A stretch of 25,713 bases of DNA from URNF01 sp045638005 (GTDB lineage Bacteria; Bacillota; Clostridia; Oscillospirales; Acutalibacteraceae). Shown piece after piece: positions 20,891-25,713 of this stretch. Each line of letters starts with the position of its first letter. The stretch's first letter is position 1. The position numbers and the translations under genes were made by a program. The DNA lies in contig JAZUAN010000041.1 in assembly GCA_045638005.1 (NCBI GenBank), forward strand, positions 1 to 25,713, given 5' to 3'. A model generated the notes under the pieces. That model was not told where the DNA came from. It saw only the letters and a list, made by a program, of their open reading frames with translations, and did no database searches.

Positions 20891-23857
20891 TCACTTTTTA
20901 TCTTTCATCAGATCGTTTAGCGTCACATCGTCCGATAAAAATTCAGTAGGGGTTTCAAGCGGCGGCAGGGAAGGTGTGCGCGGGCTGTTCCCTGTTTCAA
21001 TTGCCGCACGCGGCGGGGTCTTTTTGCGGGTGACCATCAGCAGAATGATGAAAGCGACAAGGCTGATGCCGGTGAGCAACAGACCGGGGATAAGACCTTT
21101 GGGAATAAAGGTCATTTTAATATCATGCTCGCCTTCTTTTACGTTAAACGCAAGGAATGCACCCTTTTCGCTATCTTCATCGAGATCGCCGACAGCAAAG
21201 GTGCTTACCGCTTTGCCGTCCACCGTGACCTTCCAGGAAGCGTCATAGGGGATAGAGGTAAACACGGTGCCGTTCTCGGTGGCGGTGAGGGTACCTATGA
21301 TACGATGATCGGAGAAGGAGGTGACCTCCATACCCTCGTCAGCGAGTGCAGCGATCTTTTCTTCCATCACATTGGCATCCATGGCGGCGAGATAGATGTT
21401 ACCGGTCACAGCAATATCCGCGGTGACCGACACTTCAAAGGTGCTGCCCTTTTTCAGCGTGCCGACGTCGATGATATACGGCTCGTTAGTTTCGGCGTTC
21501 CAGGTTTGCACTACCTCTCCCGTGTGATCGTATGCGGTTACCTCACCGGACTGGGCAGCGGTGCAATCCACAAATGCATAATAATGCGCCGTCTTATCAA
21601 CGGTAGCGTTAAACCAAACCGCTTCGCCGTCGTTATTGAAGTTGAAGCGCGTGCCGGAAGCGCTGCCGTAGTGGGCATACTCGGGGTCGATGCTCACCGG
21701 TAAATACGAGTAGACAGCGCGGTTGTCACCGGTCATGGCGATGAGCATATCCTCCAAGGTGTCAAACGGATTATACTGCTGCATCACAAATTTCGAGATG
21801 GTTTTGTTGACTCTGTACGCGATCGGCAGAGCGAGTCTGTTGCGATAGATATAGTGCGTATGGCTGCCGCTTTTCACCGTATCCATATATTCAAGATACG
21901 GATGGTCGCCGAGATCGTTTTGCAAGGTCAGATATTTCACACCCAAAAGCGAGTCGGGCACCGGCACAAAGCTGTGGTACAGGTAGCTGTTCACACCGTT
22001 ATCCGCATAACCCATCGCACCCAGCAAGCGGGTGGTGTGGTAGTAGTTGCTGGAAGAGAAGGAGGTCAGTCCTTTGTAGTGGTACAGCGCGGTATCCACG
22101 CAGGTGCGGCGGGGCAGCAGCTCAGCGCGGTAAAAGCTGTTTTTATTTTCCTTTTCTGCCAACTCCACCATTTTATCCACTGCTGCGGCAATCGCCGTGT
22201 GCTCCTCGTTCGCCACGTAGTTGCCGCGGTCGGTGTAGTATTCGTTGCCGTTGAGCGCATCAAATCCTAACCCGCCGTGCACGGTCATTTCAATAATGAA
22301 AATGGCGGCGAGCAGCATATATGAAGCGCGCTGCGCCATTTTGCGACGGGCGGTAAGCAGGATGATGCCGCAATATACAACGGCGAGCAGTAAAGACACG
22401 TATACCGACGTAAATACTTGCTCGGGCTCGCTTTGCGTCCACTCATATATAACGATATAGCCGATAATAGCAGCAAGTGTGCCGCCGACCTGCTTTACAG
22501 TAACGTCTTTGATGTACGGCAGCATGGTGGCAGCTGCCATCAGTACGGCAAATACGTATAAGAAGGAGAAACGGTAGGGCAGGTCGTTGGGGGTGTGCAG
22601 ACCGTGCCAGACGAGGTCAAACACATTGACAGTAAAGCTTAAGCCGAGCACAGCCACCAAGCCGCCGTATGCCAACCGTCTGCGTAGCGGGATAGTTTTG
22701 GTGGTCAAAAGCAGCGGCAGTAAAACCACCGGCAGGATGCCGCAGAAAATGTTGGGCAGGTTGCCCGAGCGAATGGTAGGTTCCAAACCGAACAGATGCT
22801 GCGCGCCGATGTTGAACAGTTCAAAGTTGGAGGAGAATTGCGGAAGCGCTTCGCCTGCGGCAGAGGTATAGCCGAGCGCAAACACTACCGGCAGCAGGAT
22901 GCACATGGCAAGTCCGCCGCCGATAAGTGAGCTGATGGCAAACCGCAGGAAGGTGCGGAAAATTTCGCCGCCCGAGCGTGCCTTGCGGCAGGTGAAAACC
23001 AAGAAATACAATACCAGGAACACACACACCATAAAGCCGATATAGTAGTTGGTAAACAGGGTGTATGCGAGGGCGAGCACGTATACACCGTATTTGCCCT
23101 CCCGCATCATGCGCTCAAAGCCGAGCACGGTCAGCGGCAGCATCATCACACCGTCCAGCCACATGATGTTCCAGGAATAGGCGATCATGTACATCGAAAG
23201 GGAATAGCCGATGGACAGCATCACCACCGACACATCCTGCCGTTTGAACACATACTGCACACAAGCAGCAAACAACGCGGCGGATAATGCGTTTTTGAGC
23301 AGTGTGATTACGAAAATGCCCTCGGTCAACAGACTTTCGGGGAAGAGGGCGAGCAGCAGGTTGAACGGACTGCCGAGATAGTATGCGAACATGGAAATAA
23401 AGTTCGCACCGATACCCGCTTCAAAGGTATACAGCGGACTACCGCCGCTAAACAGCATTTCTCTGAGCTGGGACAAAAGCGGTCCATACTGGTGATGCAT
23501 ATCTACGATCATCACCGACTCGATGCCGAACGGCCACACGCCCATCCAGATGTAGGCAAGCAGGGTGGTGAATAATCCGAGCACACCGGCGACTATCGGA
23601 TAAAATGCAGCGGAGCGCGGCGGTGTACGATACCGCTCTCTGGGCAATAAGGTATACATTACCGCGACAATGAGGCCTGCCAGCAGTGCGGCAAAGCCGA
23701 CAGAATAGGCGTATTGTTGCAAGCCTTCTTCAAGCGGAATGGTTTTCAGCAGGCAGAAAGCAGAGGTGATGGACAGCAACAAAAAGATGGCACCAAGCAA
23801 TAATTTAGTTGCCATGGGGGTATTGCTTTCCAAGCTGCTTTGCTTCAAAATTTTCAT
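20891..23857 (-). CDS. YfhO-like polytopic membrane protein, probable GT-C glycosyltransferase
   Basis: 988 residues from the ATG at 23857 (AGGAGGAGC just upstream; an earlier in-frame start at 23896 lies upstream of the -10 element and lacks such a site). About a dozen hydrophobic segments fill the first ~510 residues, followed by a ~400-residue extracellular domain, one last membrane helix (GLLLTGISLVAFIILLMV) and a basic tail. The first outer loop has SVMIVDMHHQYGPLLSQLRE with D119, a position where GT-C enzymes keep a catalytic acidic residue. B. subtilis YfhO and Listeria GtlA relatives decorate lipoteichoic acid using undecaprenyl-linked sugars. Function here is inferred from that family. 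Confidence 0.85.
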   Translation of the reverse strand: MKILKQSSLESNTPMATKLLLGAIFLLLSITSAFCLLKTIPLEEGLQQYAYSVGFAALLAGLIVAVMYTLLPRERYRTPPRSAAFYPIVAGVLGLFTTLLAYIWMGVWPFGIESVMIVDMHHQYGPLLSQLREMLFSGGSPLYTFEAGIGANFISMFAYYLGSPFNLLLALFPESLLTEGIFVITLLKNALSAALFAACVQYVFKRQDVSVVMLSIGYSLSMYMIAYSWNIMWLDGVMMLPLTVLGFERMMREGKYGVYVLALAYTLFTNYYIGFMVCVFLVLYFLVFTCRKARSGGEIFRTFLRFAISSLIGGGLAMCILLPVVFALGYTSAAGEALPQFSSNFELFNIGAQHLFGLEPTIRSGNLPNIFCGILPVVLLPLLLTTKTIPLRRRLAYGGLVAVLGLSFTVNVFDLVWHGLHTPNDLPYRFSFLYVFAVLMAAATMLPYIKDVTVKQVGGTLAAIIGYIVIYEWTQSEPEQVFTSVYVSLLLAVVYCGIILLTARRKMAQRASYMLLAAIFIIEMTVHGGLGFDALNGNEYYTDRGNYVANEEHTAIAAAVDKMVELAEKENKNSFYRAELLPRRTCVDTALYHYKGLTSFSSSNYYHTTRLLGAMGYADNGVNSYLYHSFVPVPDSLLGVKYLTLQNDLGDHPYLEYMDTVKSGSHTHYIYRNRLALPIAYRVNKTISKFVMQQYNPFDTLEDMLIAMTGDNRAVYSYLPVSIDPEYAHYGSASGTRFNFNNDGEAVWFNATVDKTAHYYAFVDCTAAQSGEVTAYDHTGEVVQTWNAETNEPYIIDVGTLKKGSTFEVSVTADIAVTGNIYLAAMDANVMEEKIAALADEGMEVTSFSDHRIIGTLTATENGTVFTSIPYDASWKVTVDGKAVSTFAVGDLDEDSEKGAFLAFNVKEGEHDIKMTFIPKGLIPGLLLTGISLVAFIILLMVTRKKTPPRAAIETGNSPRTPSLPPLETPTEFLSDDVTLNDLMKDKK

Positions 23858-23886
23858 AGTGCTCCTCCTAATCCATAGATAGATTG

Positions 23887-23915
23887 AGTATACCATATTT
23901 TATCTGTAAAAGCAA
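23887..23915 (-). promoter_or_regulatory. promoter of the YfhO-like gene
   Basis: On the minus strand -10 TATACT (23887-23892) is preceded by TGG, an extended -10, and at 17 bases by TTGCTT (23910-23915), a partial -35. The start codon lies about 30 bases downstream. No equally clear promoter is seen for the divergent S1-domain gene. Confidence 0.7.
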
Positions 23916-23984
23916 ATCCTAAACATTTTTTTCGTGAAATTTACATATACATGCAGTAAAGCTGAAAAGAAAGGAAGAGCGAAA

Positions 23985-24911
23985 ATGAGTGAACAGACTT
24001 TTTTACCGGAAGGCAGATTACTGCATACACCTAAAAATGAACGGTTGACCGCGTCGTACAGCGCGCTGGGGGAGGCGGCAATGGACGGTACGGTGTTAGA
24101 GGGTATTGCGACCGTATGCGATGCGGGGCACAACCTGCACGTGCGGCTGCCCTGTATGCCGGGCATTATCCCGCACGAGGAGGGGGCTATCGGCATTGCG
24201 GAGGGTTTCACCCGCGACATCGCGCTCATTTCCCGCGTGGGAAAGCCGGTGAGTTTTGTGGTGAGTGGGTTTGAAAACACCGAAAACGGTATCCGCGCAG
24301 TGCTGTCCCGCAGACGGGCGCAGGAAAAATGCCAGTTTCACCACCTGTACACCCACCGTCCCGGAGATATCATCGAGGCGCGGGTAACCCGCCTTGAAAC
24401 CTTCGGTGCGTTTTGCGATATCGGCTGCGGCGTATCTGCACTGATGCCGATTGCGGGCATGTCGGTCAGCCGCATTTCCCATCCGTCCGACCGCTTGCGG
24501 GTGGGCATGGATATTCTCGGTGTCATCACCTCTATGGAGGATGGGCGTATCTGCCTTTCGCAGCGGGAGTTGCTTGGTACGTGGGAGGAAAACGTGCAGC
24601 GATTTTCGCAGGGCGAAACAGTGGTGGGTACCGTGCGCTCGGTGGAAAGCTATGGGGTGTTTATTGAACTTGCGCCCAATCTCGCAGGGCTTGCGGAAGC
24701 GCGCGGTGACCTGCGTCCGGGGCAGCAGGTGAGCGCTTACATAAAAAGCATCCTGCCGGAGAAAATGAAGGTAAAGCTGATTGTCATTGATCGAGCGGGG
24801 GATGCACCGCCGCCGGAAAAGCCGCAGTATTTCATCCGCGAGGGACACCTTGACAGCTGGGTATATTCCCCGCCCGGCGCGGCAAAACGTATAGAGGCGG
24901 TATTTGAATAA
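23985..24911 (+). CDS. protein with three S1-like RNA-binding domains
   Basis: 308 residues from the ATG at 23985 (AAAGGAAGAG upstream; the in-frame ATG at 23934 lacks a site). Three OB/S1-like repeats can be drawn: a divergent first one (about 33-110, MDGTVLEGIATVCDAGHNLH then AVLSRRRA), a clear second (about 126-195, GDIIEARVTRLETFGAFCDI and GRICLSQREL), and a third (about 210-268, GETVVGTVRSVESYGVFIEL). S1 domains bind single-stranded RNA. The protein is shorter than ribosomal S1, with three rather than four to six repeats, and resembles S1-like proteins annotated in Clostridia. Role in translation or RNA metabolism is likely but unproven. Confidence 0.85.
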   Translation: MSEQTFLPEGRLLHTPKNERLTASYSALGEAAMDGTVLEGIATVCDAGHNLHVRLPCMPGIIPHEEGAIGIAEGFTRDIALISRVGKPVSFVVSGFENTENGIRAVLSRRRAQEKCQFHHLYTHRPGDIIEARVTRLETFGAFCDIGCGVSALMPIAGMSVSRISHPSDRLRVGMDILGVITSMEDGRICLSQRELLGTWEENVQRFSQGETVVGTVRSVESYGVFIELAPNLAGLAEARGDLRPGQQVSAYIKSILPEKMKVKLIVIDRAGDAPPPEKPQYFIREGHLDSWVYSPPGAAKRIEAVFE

Positions 24912-24913
24912 GA

Positions 24914-24946
24914 CGCAATCGGAAATTGCGGGCGGCTTTTGCTTTT
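24914..24946 (+). terminator. weak candidate terminator after the S1-domain gene
   Basis: CGCAAT (24914-24919) pairs with ATTGCG (24925-24930) around CGGAA, two bases after the stop codon. The T-rich stretch (CTTTTGCTTTT) starts only after GGCGG, so the geometry is not ideal. Confidence 0.4.
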
Positions 24947-24949
24947 AGA

Positions 24950-25031
24950 CTACTGTATAATGATTTTTATGTCTCCCGTGTCGGTGCTGATTTCGCATTT
25001 ACCGCCGGTGACTGTTTTAGGAACGTATCGG
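24950..25031 (-). pseudogene. C-terminal remnant of a DUF4097-like (putative adhesin) protein
   Basis: The minus strand encodes RYVPKTVTGGKCEISTDTGD followed by IKIIIQ and a TAG stop (24950-24952). The alternating ISTDTGDIKI pattern is what DUF4097-type beta-helix proteins show at their C-termini. The coding sense ends exactly where the 91-bp direct repeat begins (25032), and no start or upstream part is present. I infer that the gene was cut off by the repeat. Family assignment rests on a short motif. Confidence 0.4.
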
Positions 25032-25122
25032 AAAACTCCCGGGGGATTCTCATCCTTACAGACACGAAAAAACGGCACCATCTGACGATGATGCCGTTTT
25101 TGGCGCGCCTGAAGGAATTCGA
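25032..25122 (-). repeat. direct repeat copy 1: tRNA 3' end plus terminator
   Basis: 91 bases repeated at 25198-25288 with three differences and an offset of 166 bases. Read on the minus strand it starts with the T-loop to CCA end of the tRNA-Arg found at copy 2, then the terminator stem (25067-25101) with its T-run, then a 35-base tail. No tRNA 5' half precedes this copy, so it is a truncated duplicate. Confidence 0.85.
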
Positions 25123-25197
25123 CGAAGTTCCCAAAGGGGACTTCACGGAGATTTTGTGCGAGGGAATATGTGCCCTGAACAAAGTGTGCGGCGGCAC
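25123..25197. other. 75-base spacer between the two tRNA-end repeats
   Basis: Contains a 9-base-pair hairpin at its left end, GAAGTTCCC (25124-25132) with GGGGACTTC (25136-25144) around AAA, with one wobble. Its reading frames are open on the minus strand as part of a 93-codon frame, but there is no credible start or homology. Taken with the flanking repeats it looks like the residue of something once present between two att-like sites. Confidence 0.4.
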
Positions 25198-25288
25198 AAA
25201 ACTCCCAGGGGATTCTCAACCTTACAGACACGAAAAAACGGCACCAACTGACGATGATGCCGTTTTTGGCGCGCCTGAAGGAATTCGA
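25198..25288 (-). repeat. direct repeat copy 2: overlaps the tRNA-Arg 3' end
   Basis: Second copy of the 91-base repeat. Its minus-strand start coincides with the T-loop (TCGA) of the complete tRNA gene, and it includes the CCA end, the terminator and the tail. Differences to copy 1 are single bases at 25207, in the CAACC/CATCC segment, and in the terminator loop (CCAACTG/CCATCTG). Confidence 0.85.
25233..25267 (-). terminator. terminator of the tRNA-Arg gene
   Basis: On the minus strand AAAAACGGCA (25258-25267) pairs with TGCCGTTTTT (25234-25243) around a 14-base loop, with the T-run within and after the right arm. It begins at the last base of the encoded CCA end. A second copy lies at 25067-25101. 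Confidence 0.85.
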
Positions 25289-25343
25289 ATCCCCGACCTT
25301 CCGCTTAGGAGGCGGACGCTCTATCCTGCTGAGCTATGGGCGC
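25267..25343 (-). tRNA. tRNA-Arg (anticodon CCU), with mismatched 3' half
   Basis: Read on the minus strand: acceptor GCGCCCA, TA, D-arm GCTC...GAGC, anticodon stem TCCGC/GCGGA with loop CTCCTAA (anticodon CCT at 25307-25309, decoding AGG), variable AGGTC, T-loop TTCGAAT, encoded CCA at 25267-25269; 77 bases in all. The 5' half is canonical. In the 3' half the acceptor strand CAGGCGC leaves positions 6:67 and 7:66 unpaired (C-A, A-C), and the T-stem GGGGA/TCCTT has two G-T wobbles. It may still work, be poorly active, or have had its 3' end replaced by recombination. A strong promoter and terminator flank it. Confidence 0.85.
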
Positions 25344-25356
25344 ATATGTGATATGT

Positions 25357-25384
25357 ATTATAGCAAAAAACAGCAACTTGTCAA
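25357..25384 (-). promoter_or_regulatory. strong promoter of the tRNA-Arg gene
   Basis: On the minus strand a perfect -35 TTGACA (25379-25384) and a perfect -10 TATAAT (25357-25362) are separated by 16 bases. The tRNA 5' end is 13 bases below the -10, so transcription starts close to the mature 5' end. Confidence 0.9.
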
Positions 25385-25393
25385 TATGTAACG

Positions 25394-25410
25394 GGCGACC
25401 AATGGTCGCC
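25394..25410. repeat. hairpin GGCGACC/GGTCGCC of the intergenic repeat cluster
   Basis: Perfect 7-base inverted repeat, GGCGACC (25394-25400) and GGTCGCC (25404-25410), with an AAT loop, lying just upstream of the cloverleaf element. The flanking ACTACA resembles the TACA ends of that element, so it may be a fragment of a related unit. Confidence 0.6.
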
Positions 25411-25431
25411 ACTACACACAAAAAATCGCAT

Positions 25432-25493
25432 TGTAGGGGCGGATGCCCACATCCGCCCGTTTCGGCGGGACGATGTAGGCATCGTCCCCTACA
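25432..25493. repeat. three-armed cloverleaf palindrome (REP/MITE-like)
   Basis: Terminal inverted repeats TGTAGGGG (25432-25439) and CCCCTACA (25486-25493) enclose three hairpins packed end to end without spare bases. These are CGGATG/CATCCG with loop CCCA (25440-25455), CCCG/CGGG with loop TTTCGG (25456-25469), and ACGATG/CATCGT with loop TAGG (25470-25485). It has no coding sense. The geometry resembles REP-type or non-autonomous single-stranded transposon products, but no transposase is in the window. Confidence 0.7.
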
Positions 25494-25519
25494 TATATGC
25501 ATTAAATGGTGTAAAATTA

Positions 25520-25713
25520 TCACGCCAATGCCAATGAAATCAGTTCCAACGGGGAAAACGCAGGTTGCAATGCGCCGTTGATACCTGCGGCGATAAGCCG
25601 CGCCGCGCGGTTGATAACCAAATCGATTTCTTTGGGCGTGACAATGAGATTTTGTATCTCTTTGGTCGCCGCACCGCCTACTGCGGCGGCAATGGTGACC
25701 GCGTCCAAAGTCG
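25520..25713 (-). CDS. 3' end of an unrecognised protein gene
   Basis: An open minus-strand frame enters from the right edge and ends at TGA (25520-25522), giving TLDAVTIAAAVGGAATKEIQ, then NLIVTPKEIDLVINRAARLI and AAGINGALQPAFSPLELISL-ALA. The sequence looks like real protein, with an alanine-rich helix and amphipathic segments, and there is no internal ATG start. I do not recognise the family. The 5' part lies outside the window. Confidence 0.5.
   Translation of the reverse strand, partial: TLDAVTIAAAVGGAATKEIQNLIVTPKEIDLVINRAARLIAAGINGALQPAFSPLELISLALA

Noticed and set aside
18909..20894. 661-codon minus-strand open frame opposite the GH2 gene
   Set aside because: It is a codon-bias shadow: the + strand frame has full GH2 domains with both catalytic glutamates and a ribosome binding site, while the minus frame shows no known motif.
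24950..25231. 93-codon minus-strand frame as an intact gene
   Set aside because: It strings together repeat tail, spacer, tRNA end and terminator; only the last 26 residues look like protein, so just that part is kept as a remnant.
25032..25288. CRISPR-like array
   Set aside because: Only two long (91-base) repeats that contain a tRNA end and a terminator; length and content do not fit CRISPR repeats.
24926..25351. 141-codon + strand frame through the repeats and tRNA
   Set aside because: Its end (GIRIPDLPLRRRTLYPAEL) is simply the antisense translation of a tRNA gene, a frequent false gene call.

Overview
The window looks like a chromosomal piece of a low-to-mid-GC Gram-positive anaerobe of the class Clostridia, most likely a gut Oscillospiraceae/Ruminococcaceae-type organism. 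This is inferred from strong AGGAGG ribosome binding sites before almost every gene, the zinc-binding short form of S14 inside the spc operon, L36 and zinc-lid adenylate kinase of Firmicutes type, TTGACA/TATAAT promoters, and a YfhO-type envelope protein. No species can be named from the sequence alone.

Region 1 (1-11433, + strand) is the 3' part of the S10-spc-alpha ribosomal superoperon: rpsC (3' end only), rplP, rpmC, rpsQ, rplN, rplX, rplE, rpsN, rpsH, rplF, rplR, rpsE, rpmD, rplO, secY, adk, map, infA, rpmJ, rpsM, rpsK, rpsD, rpoA, rplQ. It ends at a textbook terminator. Four genes use GTG or TTG starts. The few wide gaps (rpsQ-rplN, secY-adk, infA-rpmJ, rpsD-rpoA, rpoA-rplQ) each hold an RNA hairpin without a U-tract, so they are candidates for mRNA processing or autoregulation rather than termination.

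Region 2 (11434-13760) holds a frame-broken remnant of an unidentified protein gene, then an intact sodium:solute symporter closed by a bidirectional terminator. Region 3 (13761-15430, - strand) has a single-pass membrane protein of unknown function and a stand-alone E2/chloramphenicol-acetyltransferase-fold protein whose catalytic His and Asp positions are substituted. An AT-rich gap with a short broken reading frame follows.

Region 4 (15697-20880) is a sugar-use locus. An AraC-family regulator (-) is divergent from a GPH-family sugar:cation symporter (+), followed by a cytoplasmic GH2 glycosidase. An internal terminator separates transporter and enzyme, and a 9-nt element of that terminator recurs inverted in the transporter leader.

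Region 5 (20891-24911) has a large YfhO-like polytopic protein (-) divergent from a protein with three S1-like RNA-binding domains (+).

Region 6 (24912-25713) is the most unusual part. It contains a C-terminal gene scrap resembling a DUF4097-type protein and a 91-bp direct repeat carrying the 3' end of a tRNA plus its terminator. It also has a tRNA-Arg(CCU) whose 3' half no longer matches its 5' acceptor strand, a strong tRNA promoter, a compact three-armed cloverleaf palindrome, and the 3' end of an unrecognised minus-strand gene. I read this as a worn integration or recombination scar at a tRNA gene next to a REP-like repeat. No transposase, integrase, CRISPR array or replication origin is visible in the window.
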